From assembly GCF_020184175.1 (NCBI RefSeq), contig NW_026083104.1, forward strand, positions 62,001-126,000: a DNA stretch of 64,000 nt, in the 5' to 3' direction. A program made the position numbers and the translations under genes. Positions 47,675-60,649 of this stretch are shown piece by piece. The stretch comes from Aphis gossypii (taxonomy: Eukaryota > Arthropoda > Insecta > Hemiptera > Aphididae). The number at the start of each line of letters is the position of its first letter. The stretch's first letter is position 1. Below the pieces are notes generated by a model. That model saw only the letters and a program-made list of their open reading frames with translations, ran no database searches and was not told the origin of the DNA.

Positions 47675-49784
47675 ACTTATTTAAATATTGGTTTTGAATT
47701 AAATTATTAATACTCAAAAGTAAACGTTTAATTTAACTTGGTTTTACATTATTTTATCTATATTTAAAACAGTTACATATTTTAATATTAAATTAACCTT
47801 AATTTATGATTGAAACATTAACGTTTATTGTACAACATTTATTTAAGACTATTGTATAGCTAAAATTTTAATATTTAAATTCAGTTAGTATATTAATATA
47901 AATAAAATATCGTTTTGTAAGTATTCCATCAATATTATGCTCTTAATATTTATAATACATTAGTTAATAGTTAAAAAAATAGTATTAAAACCTAAATATT
48001 TACTAAACATATTATATTAATGTTTAAAAATTATATTATAATATAATAATTATAGATATGTAAGAATACACATACAAAATGTATGTATTATTATATAACA
48101 GTTGGATGGTGGCCCGTGGTTAAATATGCTGAGCAGACTAAAAATTTAAACGTATTATAAAAATAAAATTTTACTAATAATAAAGGACGCAGAGTAACAC
48201 TGAAAAGTGCGGCGTACAATGCGTGACTATATAAATATATAATAATACCTATATAAATAGTGATGATAATAATGATGCCCGGTGCGACAGCCGACGTCAT
48301 GCAATCGTCAATTATTGAACCCACCATAATATTATAATAAAGTAAATTTACTTAATCCATATTTAACTCAGTTTCAATTGTCAATACCATCCATAAACGC
48401 GAAGTGACATTATATGTAATAATGTTATGACTGAAACAGCCGGCCCGCGGCCGCGGCCGCGGCCGCGGCGTCGTTATCTTTATAAAAACTTCAAAAACCC
48501 GTCGAATGACCTATTTATAAATTATCTAGCTTGCTATAATCTTATGAAAAACACAATATTTCAATTCAGTCATTCAGATACATAATATAATATTATCATT
48601 ATTGTTAAATATTTCTCATTCTAATTATTTAAAACAATATTACTATAGATTTTTTGAATATATGGAAAACTTGATTTTAAAGTCTCCCCAGACAAGCCTC
48701 CACTGCATGTATATTAGATAAATATATCTGTAACATAAAATATATAATATATAGCCTAAAATTATTCATTACATTTATAAATTATTTAAATTATATTGTT
48801 ATTGGCATTTCCCCCCTTCGATATGTAGGTATTATAATATATAACAGTCTATGTTATATTATATAATATATAGTTGCCAGACAAGGACAATTAATAATTA
48901 TGTTTTATAAATGTATTATAAATTATAATATATACATTAATACGGCTGTAATAACTTGCTTGATTTGAAGCATACTTTGATTAAAGCTTATTTTATATAG
49001 ATACCTGAAGTTATTGGGTTTCGTTATAGACTCGAAGACTGATGATGCTCTTGTGATTCTAACGGCGTGTAACATATTTTAATTTTGTTTACGGTTATTT
49101 ATCGAAAACTGTTATGTTTTATTTTCTCCAAAAGATGGTGAAACGTCGACGTTACCGATAGTATTAAAATTTACAAAATATGTCTAGGTACAATGATTTA
49201 TAACAGATGGCTGGATACGTATTTGTTACGTTAAGTTAAATGTATTTTTATTATATTATTGATCTAGTATAATAATCAGTAATCACATACATAATGGTGA
49301 TATGCCGATATCTGAAAAGGTAAGTTAATTCAATTATTTATTTTATGTTATTATTTACGTATAGGTATAGAAATATATCCATAGGGTACAATATTAATTA
49401 TTATCAAAAACTGTTTTAATTAATTTAAAAGAGGTATACCTAATACAAAATACAAATTGCATATTATGGTACATAATAAGGTTGGTATAATATAATATTA
49501 TAATAATACATAGTCAATATAGTCATACATTATAAAAATTAAAATACGCTATTTAATATTATACAGTTAAAATTGAAAAATATACAATGCATTTACAGTA
49601 AGAACAAATTCCAGTTGTTTGGTTATGAATTTATGATATAAGATAAGTAAGTAATCATATTTAATAATACCTACATAATGTAATAATTAATAAATTACAA
49701 ATAGATATAAATATTAAATAGCCAATAGCTGGTACTACCTAAAATACTACCAAGTAAATTTAAAAGAATAATATTAATAATGCC
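47675..49784. other. Gene-free AT-rich stretch
   Basis: No supported gene. It contains a GC-only hexamer repeat at 48,442-48,470. ATGCCGATATCTGAAAAG at about 49,302 is followed by a donor-like GTAAGT and could start a plus-strand exon, but no continuation is seen. Confidence 0.5.
48442..48470. repeat. (GGCCGC)n tract
   Basis: About 29 bases made only of G and C in a region that is otherwise strongly AT-rich, with overlapping GCGGCCGC sites. Confidence 0.9.
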
Positions 49785-52601
49785 TTACAATTTTATTGTG
49801 TGAATTAGTGAAAATGCTATAGTTTTATTATTTAAATTTAAAACCATACATTTATTTTTAATATTTTCAATTGGCCATTTATTTAAGACACTTGTCAAAT
49901 CATCAACTAATGAGATACCTAGTTTTATACTGTCTATAGGTTTTTTATAAAAAGGTAATCTATTTAGAAAACTATACCCCAAGATAAATACTTCGTTCTT
50001 TGTTTTACATATATTTATTATTTTAACAATATCACCTTCAATTGTCTGTACAAATGAATCACTTTCATGATTTATTTTAATTTCAAAATTATTAAAAATC
50101 ATTGTTTTGTATTGAATACATGAGCATGGGATGAGTTCTTTATTTATTGGTCCATTGGTATGATTATTTTTTAATATGAACGAATTATTAGAATTAGTGA
50201 CATCAGGTTTTAATCTATAAGTTGTGGATTCATTGTACCGTTTAACTGCTTGTTGTAACGGTTGGTGGCTTTTCCTTACATATTTTTTGAGAACTTTCAT
50301 ATGGTTCTCGAAAGGGAATGCGCTACAATTATCTAAAGGGCCGAAACGAATATAGTCATCACTAATATGTTGTAATGCGTGAACGTTATGAGAGATCCAT
50401 TCGTTTCCATAAATAGTTGCAAAATCTTTAACGAAAAAATCCAAAAGCTGTTTACTGAAATCTATAAGACGAGATTTGCAGTTAGGTCTAAGAAGGATGG
50501 ACATACTAGCATGTAAACACAAAAAATGTAAATAACATTTTTCATTAATTATATTTTTTAGTACTACAGGACCCAAATATAGCAAAAAAGTTCGGAACTC
50601 GGTTGCCTTCCACCTACAAACATAATCAATACCTCGTGGTTTTCGTTGAAAGTCACTAGTTACGCAATCTTTAAGTGACACTAAGTAATCAGTGAGTATT
50701 TTACTTTTGGCGCTATTTAACCTATTATTTAATGGTCCTTTAAGCCATAAATTGATCATTTTTTTAACAACACCTAAACACACCAAGTGCATATAATCGA
50801 GGGAAAAATCGTTTACAATGTTTATACCGGGAATATTAGTGAGTATAGACAAAGTAGTACCCATGTGATATTCTTCTTGTTCTTTGTTTATAAAACTATT
50901 GTGTGTCCTATTACGACAATTCATTTCTGGAAAACACACACGTCTATTTAAAAATTCACCTTCTGTAAAACATCGGGAACATGAAAAAAATCCACTGTGC
51001 CCCTTTGTTTTCAAAATAAACGATTTGGCCGGCACGTCACAGCAGAATTCATCAAGTGTAACTTTTTTTTTAATTAATACTCCCGATTGTTTTTTTATCT
51101 CAATTCCGGTATTTATCAATTCTACAATTTCATCATAAAAATCATTTAAAAAATCGTTACTATCACCCGGCTTTTCATTTCCCCAATAAATCCCAATAGG
51201 AAATACAACATTATGATGTGGTCTAATATAACATAATATCGGCCAAAATGTACTTTTAGAGCTCTTCGTTAAAGGTAACCCGTCTATGCCTATAACTAAT
51301 TTTAACTCACTTTGATCGTCATCTACGTAATGATTTTTAATCCCGTTAGTTATACCGAAATGATAGTATTTACCTGGTGATATATCTTTTAATGAAATAG
51401 CAGTTGAATTTGAAATATTAGTTTTTAGTAATGTTCGACCATCAGTAGGAATTGTATGATCGTAACAAGAATGTATAATTTTTAATAAAGCAGAAGTCGC
51501 AGTTTGTGTAATGTTATGTTCTATTGCCCACTGCGCCAATTTAGTATGAGGTGAATTATCTATATCATTAGTAAAAATGTCTTCATCTGAACATTCTGAA
51601 TTGGTCGTAGTTGTACTATTTACATCAAGCTCATAATCTGAATAAGTAATTTTAATATTACTATTATATTGTGATGTAGAAGCACTCAATACTTCTTTAA
51701 TTTTACATGAAACAAAATAAATAAAAAATAATGAATTTTATAAGTTAGATACTATATAATTTATAAATTTTATTAAATTTTACTTGACTTAAATTTCTTA
51801 AAATACATCGGTTATACATACACTATTAATACTTATAAATTTATAACTGTAATAATGTAAATAAAACTAAATTTGTTCATATACGGTATCTACAATATAA
51901 TTAATAATTATATAACAGATATGTAGGTAATATATTATATTATCTAAGTTAGAAAGAAAAAAAACAATTCTGATTATGTTTTTTTTTGTTTTTTAAATTT
52001 CCAATTTAATGTGAACGTGAAGATGGGACCATACGGGAGTTACTAAAATGTATCATTACAAAGTCAATTAAAGGTAAAAAGCAAAAAAGTCCAAAAAGCA
52101 CTAAAAATTGAAAAATCACAAAATATGCAAAAAAAGCAAAATAAAATTTTTAATTTGAGTTCTCTGTATCATCAAACACATTTTTAGCTTACTCTGCTAT
52201 TTTTTAAGCATCTTATAAGAAATATGCAAATTTAATGCTATAAAATCCCAACCCTGCTGATTATAATATATAATATAGCAATATTAGCAACATAATATTA
52301 TAATACATTTATTCATTTAAACTTGTTTTTAAAAATTTCAAAAATATGTCAGCTCCGTGAACACGCCTTTAGACATGGCATGCAATTGAGTATTATCAAT
52401 TTTTTATTAAAATATCATAGTACCTTCATGTAATGTATCTGATTCTGGAACTGAGATATCATTAATATTTTGAATTTCATGTGGTGGTTCTAAGTTTTCG
52501 GATTCATCATGTTGTATGGAATTAACGGCACTAATCTCTGCTAGTTCATCAAGAATACGCCTTCGTTTCGTAGATGAACTTCGTATTTGTGAGTTACTCA
52601 T
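49785..52601 (-). CDS. EnSpm/CMC-like transposase, two exons
   Basis: Exon 1 is 52601-52424, encoding MSNSQIRSSSTKRRRILDEL and an acidic stretch; exon 2 is 51694-49785. The intron is GT-AG, phase 1, and joining restores a Glu codon and a frame of about 695 residues with no stop. Motifs: IGIDGLPLTKSS (candidate first Asp), YWGNEKPGDSNDFL, FSCSRCF (C-x2-C), FSLDYMHLVCLGVV (second Asp, DxxH pattern), WISHNVHAL and FPFENHMK (candidate Glu). DxxH and C-x2-C between the acids are features of CMC (CACTA/EnSpm, Chapaev) transposases, so I place it there with moderate certainty. It is the only transposase in the window without a visible lesion. Terminal repeats were not found. Confidence 0.72.
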
Positions 52602-54189
52602 TTTTTTTTAATATAAATTATAAATGACAAATATAACTTAGGTGAATACTTAATGAAGTTAATAGGTATTTAGAATTTAGAATTTTAGAAGTTATAAGTA
52701 TGGATGTCGTGCTCTACACAATTGGCAAAACAATGAGCATTGATACACTGATACTGTCGCTACAATCATATTATATTATTATCGTGTTGTTTTTAAATAG
52801 CTTATAGGTATAATAGCTGGAAAATGGACGATACGCCCCCGCCATTTCAACACCGGCAAAAAAAAAAAAAGATGGAACGTTTCGTCTCGGACAGTTCCCC
52901 GTCATATTTTAATAATTCATGCAAATACATTATTTTTTAATGAACAATTTAATATTTAAATGACAATATCTTCTACAAAATATACAAATACATAAACAAC
53001 ATACAACATTATATTAAATTAACACAAAATTTCGTAAAAATGAACAAATTAAAATTAAATACCTACTATAATACTAAGTTAAGTTAGGTAGCTATACTTT
53101 TATTAGTAGGTCAACTGATTAACTTTTTTTTAAAAGTATAAAATATTATTATCGCCATCACTTATGTCTCATTGTATTTAAGCCGTGTACAATATAATTG
53201 TAAATTCTTTTCCTTAAAACTAACCAGACATATTATTTTCCGAGACGAAACGCACTGTCTTAATAATTGCCGGGGACAAACATCCGTGGACTGTTTTTTT
53301 GACGGAGTCGAAACGTCCCCGTGATTCAGATTAGCTAATAGCTATTGAAAATTGAAAAATATTTAGATCACGGGCCACTATTTTTAAAATATTTTGCTCT
53401 ACAACTAGTCCAAATACAAATAGTACGATATAGTAAAACATCTTAGAAATTCATTAGCTAATCTGATTTAAAATTATCTCACATCATCTCTAAATTAATA
53501 TTGTGCATAATTTATTATACTATACATATTGTTAAATATTAACATAAAAATAATGTTATTATATTAATATTCTTATATATTTTAAAAACTTTCTGTATAT
53601 CATTTTACAACATTTTATGCAACTTGTAAAATGTTATATAAGTACCAGCAATTATTTTATTTTTTTACATATATTATAAAATAAATGTTTGTTTTGGCCG
53701 AAAAGGGAATCTTTTTTAAATTTGGTCGTCAACGATCGCTATCGCGTGACGGGTATTCAGTGGTATTATTACTATTATTATGATCGGACATATTTATATA
53801 TCTATTATATAATCACAATATAATATACCTATAGACTATAGTATATAATATCTGGCGACCCGCTTAAAATTTGTCGGTTTTCCCCGAGATGGACGGAAGA
53901 TTGTAGCGACTTATTGTTAAATAGCGATAAGCCGATAACATAATAAGTATTTTCGTATTTATAATAGTTCTTGATATTCACTTCGTCAACGACCACAACC
54001 GTTTTTTCTGTACTCACTGTCTGAGTGTCTCATTGCACTAGTCTGCTGTCTCTTGTCTACGTTTACGTTGTGCGTCATTTATATGTACTAGCAAATAACT
54101 ATAGAATCTATAGTATTTGGTACTAGGTACTTTTTTTTTAGTATCTACCCGCTGTTGTACCTTACATCAGTTACATCTATAATTATAAA
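52602..54189. other. Divergent intergenic region between transposase and DUF4806 genes
   Basis: Both neighbouring genes start at its edges and point away, so their promoters should lie here. GC-richer islands at 52,830-52,910 and 53,235-53,330 contain an inverted match, CGTTTCGTCTCGG versus CCGAGACGAAACG. A minus-strand open frame of 62 codons at 53,829-54,017 has no recognisable feature and is not called. Confidence 0.5.
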
Positions 54190-57100
54190 ATGGTGTGGTG
54201 TGTGGTACATTTTACCGCAGACGATACTGTTGAAGTCGTTCCTGAGTTATGGTATCGGAAAGAGGGAAGTTGTGCTTGGCCGAAAACATCCAATATCAAA
54301 GATATAAAAAAAGCTGTTATTTTAAAAACACGTCCAAATAAGCACGATTTTTCTTATTATGAAGCACGATGTTTGGCTAGTAATATCGGTAAGCATTATT
54401 CTAAAATATTTATATTTTGTACCTATAATAAAATAGTTAGTTCTACCTATACCTACATAATATATGAATATACCTAGGTATTTTAAGTTTTTAGATGTAT
54501 ATTATAATATCATCTCTATCGGTATATTTCAAATTATATAATAAAATAACCTTTTCATTGGGTAATTAAAATTTGTATTTATAGTATTGTGTATATGATC
54601 TGAGTGCAGTACAGTAAAAATAAATGATAGGTACCTACATTGTATATTTAATATTTTGGTAGATATTTAGGAGGGCTTATTCACAACCAGAGATAAACTA
54701 TATAATATATTATATACCTAGGTACTTTTGTGTGATGTATTACCTATATATTTTTGATTTTAAATATTTTTAGACAATTTTCAAAAAGCCCAAAAAAAAT
54801 GTAATATTGCTAAATGCAAATCTGACCTTTCTTCAATGGAAGATGATAAATTAAAAAAGAAAAGAACCATCATAAGAAAATATAAAACTTATTCAAGCTC
54901 GGAATCTGGTATGTTTTAATGATATAATATTTATACTCATATTTATATAACATATAGATTACAGTATAATTTTTCAGATATAAATATTTTAAAAATTTTA
55001 TTGAATTAGTTTATATACTGATATCTTTATAATACAATGTTTTATTTATGTATTTCATTTTTTTTTTATTATTGATATTAATTTATTTCTTTATGATAGT
55101 TTATCAAATATCTATTTTGTTTAGACGGTGAAAAATCTGATACACACATGAACAAAAATGCCATTCCATGTTATCATTCAGGTAAATGATTTATTTGTTT
55201 TTATAAATATTTGTATGAATAATTATGATAAATACAAATTTATTTGTTAGACTCGGAACCCCAACATAAAAAGAAAAACCAAATCCAAAACAAAACAATA
55301 AGTCAAACTGTTGGAATTGAACGTCGACCTAATGGATGGTCTCCATTAAAGACCTCTATTACTGATATAACAGGTGAAAATTTAATATGAAATACACCTA
55401 GGTACCTACTTGATAAAATATTTATTTTTGACTATACCTAGGTACCTTAGGACTAATTAGTTAGATTTTTAAAACTGTTATTTCTTAAATCAGTAAAGAT
55501 TCCTTTGTCTAATTTTTATTTAGAAAAAGAAGAAACTATTCACATGGGCAATACAAAAACAATTTCTGATTTGAAACTCTCAGCAGATGAAACAACATTA
55601 TTTTCTGGTAATTTTAGTTTTTTATGAATTAGTTGTGATGTTTTTTATTTAGAAATAATTTAAATACCTATTTTGTTTCATTATAGAAAAAAAATCTCCA
55701 TATAACCAAAGTTTATCTGATATAAATTTGCCAAGATCCTCTCCATCAAATAGTATGTATATTGTATATCATTAATGTATTTTTACTATTTCATCATATA
55801 ATATTTAAATTCAATTTTTAAGGAGTAAAAAGATGTTTATTTTCTGATACTGATAAAAATAATTATTTGAATTTTAACTCTGCTGGCGTCAATAATAACT
55901 CTCCAAAAGTATCATCTGGTTAGTAAATTGTGTTAACAATTAATCAATAACTATTTTAACAGCTCTATATTTTGTTAACAGTAAAAGGTTCAGGAAAAAG
56001 AAGTTTATTTTCTGATTTTTATGAACATCTTCATCCAAATTCCAAGTCTCCTGATTTAATTAATGACTCTACAACAAACATATTATCTGGTTAGTTAATT
56101 GTAGTATAAATAATAATTAGTAGTTATTTTAATAACTAGATAAACATATTTTGTTTTAACAGTTAAAAGTTTGGAAAAAATAAGTTTGCATACTGATGTA
56201 CATAATGGTTCAAATTCTATTACTCCAAATTTTAATGACACTTCAAAAGCATCTGGTTAGTTAATATTATTTATAAATATATAATCTTGATTTTAATATT
56301 TATCAGTATTCTATTAACAGTGAAAAAAAATGCAGATAGAAAGTCTTCAACTAATTCAAATTCCACAATTTTAAAAAAAGGTAATTATGATTTAATTGTT
56401 TTTTAAATATTTTTATTATACTTGTTATTTCAATTTTGTTTTTATGTCTTAAAACTAAGACACATTATTATTTGAGAGCATTTCAAATGTTTAAGCTTTA
56501 AGCTATGATATATATTTTAATAAATATACAGAAAGTTATATATGAATTTAATTAATCAAATAATTTGTTAAACCTTACATACAATAGAATCTCTAGTTAA
56601 CATAACACTATTATACTATATAGCCATATAGGTAGCAATTTATTATCATTCTTCGTAACAGTATTTCTATGTAACAATTTTTTTTCAAGTAATTGTCAAG
56701 TTAACTTATTGAGGTTTCACACTTCCACCGTAGATTCTGTAAATACTGGATAAATAAAGATTTTAGAAATTCATAATTATCATTTTACAAATCAAAAAGT
56801 AAAAGTTTAAAAATAAAACTTCTTATACATTTGTAATAAAACTGTTATACCTGCATAATATACAAGAAAATAACTATGCGTACAAAAAATAATAAATATA
56901 TATATAACTCAGTTTTTAACAGCCATGGGGTTTTTATTGATATCTGGATCAAAAGATAATAGTTATACATTATTATTTATGGTTATATAACCATTGTATA
57001 TTATATAATTAAAATAATTAATTCTTAACTGGGAAACTAAATACTTTTGAGATATCCTCATAATAAATACATAAAATGTAGTCAAGAAAGGGTAAATAAA

Positions 57101-58647
57101 AATGCATGTTATTTTATCATATTTATACTTGCTAACCTATTACATTACATATTATTTTCATTAAACTTTTATTGTTTGTTTAGATCTTTTATTAACTACC
57201 TTTAATATAGGAACATAATATAATTAATTCACCTTTTACTTTTTTAATATTTTATTTTAATCAAATCACTGTTCATAATCAATAAATAATGTATTTATAA
57301 TGCATTAGTTATAAATTGTACTTAATCCATGATTAATATAATTAATATTGTGATTATTTCAGATGATCGGTTCAAAGACATGGTTTTACATAGTTTAATT
57401 ATTTTAAAACACAGTATCAGAAATTTGGATGAAAAAATGGATTTGTTGATTGAAAAAACTTCAAGAAGTTCAGAAAATACAAATATAAATGATGATGATA
57501 TTATAGACTACACCAACCTAAATTGTCTTTTCCCAATTGGAGACATGAGTACTCTTAATGATATTGAGGAGCAATTGGTGTCAGATAAAAAATATCATAA
57601 ATCATTGGTGAGTTTTTTTTATACAATTCTTCTTATAGTCGTGTTTTAAATATATTTTTGTTATAGACAAATAAACTTATTAGACTTGGTGGAAAAACAG
57701 TACAAATATATATAAAAAGAGTAATGCAGCTTTTGTTCTCTGATGAACTTTTAAAATTATATTCATTTAATGGCCGAGGGAATAAAAAAAATGTTTTTCT
57801 AGCCTAGTAATTTCAAAACTAATATTTGGTAAGTTACACTATAATTGTATTTATTGATTATATTTAAATAATTTAATTTGAGCTTTTAAATTTCTGAACT
57901 AAACTTGAATATTTTGATATGATTTCTACATCATAAAGTCATTAAATATGTATCTAGTATAATTATTTAGTATAATGTCTTTGAATACATATATACAGTT
58001 TCACCAGTCCAATATTCAATTTTTATTTTAAACCTCATGTGTAATCAGATAATAATTTTCCTGTAGTACATTAAGTGAATGAATTTATAATAAACGTTCA
58101 CAACATTTTATTTTATATTATATTTTTAGACTTACTTTATAATAACCTTCAGCCTTTTTACTTTATATTGACCATTGCTTTTAGTGTACATTTTTTCAAA
58201 TTATTTCTTCTCTTACAAGTAATTACAAATATTGATAAGAAAATTATTTTGTATAAACTTATTGAAAATGATTTTTTTTTTGAAGTGGCCCATTGAAAAT
58301 TGTCTAGTATCATTATAGGCTAGTACCTGCTGTAGTTGCTTTAGTTGCTCAAATAATTACATATTTTAGTATTTAAGACCTTAAATAAAATAAATGAAAA
58401 TACCTAATTAAAAATGAATCAATACTTATTATTTTTATATATTATTATTAAAAAAAATATTAAATAATATCTTGTTTATTCTATTTTGTTCTTAGGTTCT
58501 ATAAAGCTATTGAACAAGTTCAAGTACGATAACGCCATTGATGACGCAGAAAAGTATATAAAAATGCTCTTATTCAGGCTCCATTCAATATTAAAAAAAA
58601 ATATCCAATACTACAACTGTGGATTAATTTTTTATTATATTTTTTGA
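54190..58647 (+). CDS. Thirteen-exon DUF4806-type gene, one frame break
   Basis: Exons: 54190-54388, 54774-54908, 55125-55181, 55251-55373, 55524-55607, 55687-55752, 55823-55918, 55982-56089, 56163-56255, 56321-56380, 57363-57607, 57667-57828, 58496-58647; all borders are GT-AG and nearly all phase 1. They encode about 526 residues. The N-terminus MVWCVVHFTADDTVEVVPE, with CAWP and YYEARCLA, is the domain found in many aphid proteins next to DUF4806. A Ser/Lys/Asn-rich middle follows. The C-terminal half (CLFPIGDMSTLNDIEEQL, GGKTVQIYIKRVMQLLFSDE) resembles DUF4806. Its function is unknown; DNA binding or a transposon partner role is speculation. One base seems missing near 57,800 (TTTTTCTAGCC): exon 12 is one base short of phase, giving a stop, while the sequence reads on in the next frame. 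Confidence 0.72.
55823..56255 (+). repeat. Tandemly duplicated exon-intron units
   Basis: Exons 7, 8 and 9 of the DUF4806-type gene (96, 108 and 93 bp) each begin with (V/R)VK or VK, continue with a version of RSLFSD, and end in TCTG before a GTTAGT donor. The introns between them are also alike (GTTAGT(T)AATT and TTTTGTT..AACAG). All are phase 1 on both sides, so units can be added or lost without breaking frame. Exon 10 looks like a shorter relative. Confidence 0.78.
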
Positions 58648-59334
58648 AATGTTCGCAAAAATGTATTTTTTTTTTCATTGCTTAATTGAAAGTTAATAAT
58701 TAAAACATAAAGTACACAATATACAAATTACATACCTAATAATAATAAAAAAAAACTTGAAGATACCAATGAGTTTATTTATTTGTTATTTATACACACT
58801 CGTCTCTTAGTTTTAAGATGTCTGGGAATATATCAAATTTGATGTAACTCAAACTGCAGGTAATTTATTAGATATTGCAAATCTTTTTTTTTTTTTTGTT
58901 ATGAAATGAATAAGACCAATATTTATGAAGAAAAAAAATGTAAGGATTTGGGGAATATTCTAAAATTTAAAGTAAAACCAATTTCTAGAGGGTACTATAA
59001 TATATATATATCCTATATTATTCACATCATCCTATTAAATGTACCAAAGTATATATTGGGTTTGTTTAAGATTATATAAAGGTTTGATTTGTGTAGATTA
59101 AGATTTATGCAATAATTAAAAATATTAATTATTGTTTAATTAAAGATTTAATAAACATTATATTTTTAACGCTAAATCAGCATTTATGTTTTAACACTTC
59201 TTGAATATACGATTCGATTTCATTTCACATTTATAGAGCATTCAGTAAAGACTTATATGCTTCTAATTTCATCTAAAATCAACATTAAATAATGTTCAAT
59301 ATTAAAAAAGGTATCTTTATTAAACTTTTATTCA
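58648..59334. other. Gene-free stretch between DUF4806 and USP genes
   Basis: AT-rich; the end of the DUF4806-type transcript and the start of the USP transcript should lie here. ATGTTCAATATTAAAAAAG at 59,291 followed by GTATCT might be a first exon, but its phase does not fit the next exon. Confidence 0.45.
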
Positions 59335-60649
59335 ATGTTGACATGTTATGTGGGTTTCAAGGAAATAGAAAAATATTCTGAGACTGTTGATGACAAAATT
59401 GTACAAGAAGAAGTCAAAAACAATTTTATTAAGCCAAACGTTCCTGCAATCGATGGATTTCCTGTGGAAAAATCTAAAAAATCGATTAAATCAACCAATG
59501 TCCTGAATAATAATAACTTGGACGATATTGAGTTCATACAGGTCGATAGTGACACTATTTTGGTTCCAGAAACTAAAACTAAATCAACCAAAATAGTTGA
59601 TTATAATATCATAATTAATGATATTCAATTTATTCAAGTCAATAGTAATACTCTCAAAGTTCCAGAAAATTTCAACATAAGGTCAGATTCATTATTAGAA
59701 ACAATAAGTGATAATGCAACTGTGTTAAAAAATTCAAAAACAATAAAAATATCAAGTATTAAGAATAAAGTTGAAATAACATCAAGTAGTACATTTTGTG
59801 GCTTTACTAACACTGACGGTGTATCATGTTATGCTAATTCTATCATACAGGTTCTTTTTAATTGTCAATCTCTTGTAAATGAAATTCGCAATAATCAACT
59901 CGGACCAACACTTCAACATAGCCTACACGAATATACAAGTAATAGTGGATCATGTGATACTCGAACAATCAGAGAATATTTGGACAACGAGACAATATTA
60001 TATACTCTGCAACAGCAACAAGATTGTATAGAATTTTTAGAAGCACTTATGGACCGTAGTAGATCTACATTTGAATCTTTATTTGGATTTCAAGAATTGT
60101 ATATTATTCGTTGCAATACTTGTAAACATACAACGGCCAACAATGCACCTACAAGTTTGATTCTACATTTTTAGATTCCACAGCACAGATCACAAACTTT
60201 GCAAACATTATTTTCAACAAATCAAAATGTTTGGAATACATTAGATGATTACAAATGCAATAATTGTAATAACATCGGAAGTTCTGAAGATAAACATCAG
60301 ATAATAGTGGCAAATGAGTATACAGTAATTCAACTAAAACTATTCCAACGTTTGTAAATGGTCAATTTGTTCCCAAAAAGATAACAGATCTAAAACTAAG
60401 TGGCGTACCCACCTCTATTTTGAAAATTGCTGGAGCACAATACAAAACTCAAGCTGCAATATTACATATGGGAGAAAACACGAGTTCTGGCATTACATTG
60501 CATACCTGAGACAAGGAACTTCCAATTGGGTTTGCGCCAATGACACAATAGTTACAGAAAAAAGATGCCCAAACAACAGCAAAGATGTATATGTTATCAT
60601 TCTAAAAAGAATGAAAAAATATTACCAATTGGAAAAAAACAAAACATAA
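59335..60649 (+). pseudogene. Ubiquitin-specific protease-like gene, broken
   Basis: A peptidase C19 (USP) protein would remove ubiquitin from targets. The N-terminal 150 residues are low-complexity with two related segments (DDIEFIQVDSDTILVPE and NDIQFIQVNSNTLKVPE). The Cys box is GFTNTDGVSCYANSIIQVLF (near 59,810). QQDCIEFLEAL matches the second box. Two C-x2-C pairs (CNTC and CNNC) form the zinc ribbon. The His box survives as HYIAYLRQG near 60,500, with NWVCANDTIV after it. Lesions: TAG at 60,172-60,174, a frame break near 60,350, and another directly before the His, so all catalytic boxes exist but not in one frame. The true start may be an acceptor near 59,358. Confidence 0.78.

Noticed and set aside
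48091..48327. Hydrophobic minus-strand open frame
   Set aside because: AT-rich composition alone gives Ile/Tyr-rich frames; no supporting signal.
52830..53330. Possible MITE with GC-rich inverted ends between the transposase and DUF4806 genes
   Set aside because: Only about 13 bases match well and no target duplication is visible.
53829..54017. Minus-strand open frame of 62 codons divergent from the DUF4806-type gene
   Set aside because: No recognisable domain, no splice continuation and no conservation test possible; promoter overlap is more likely.
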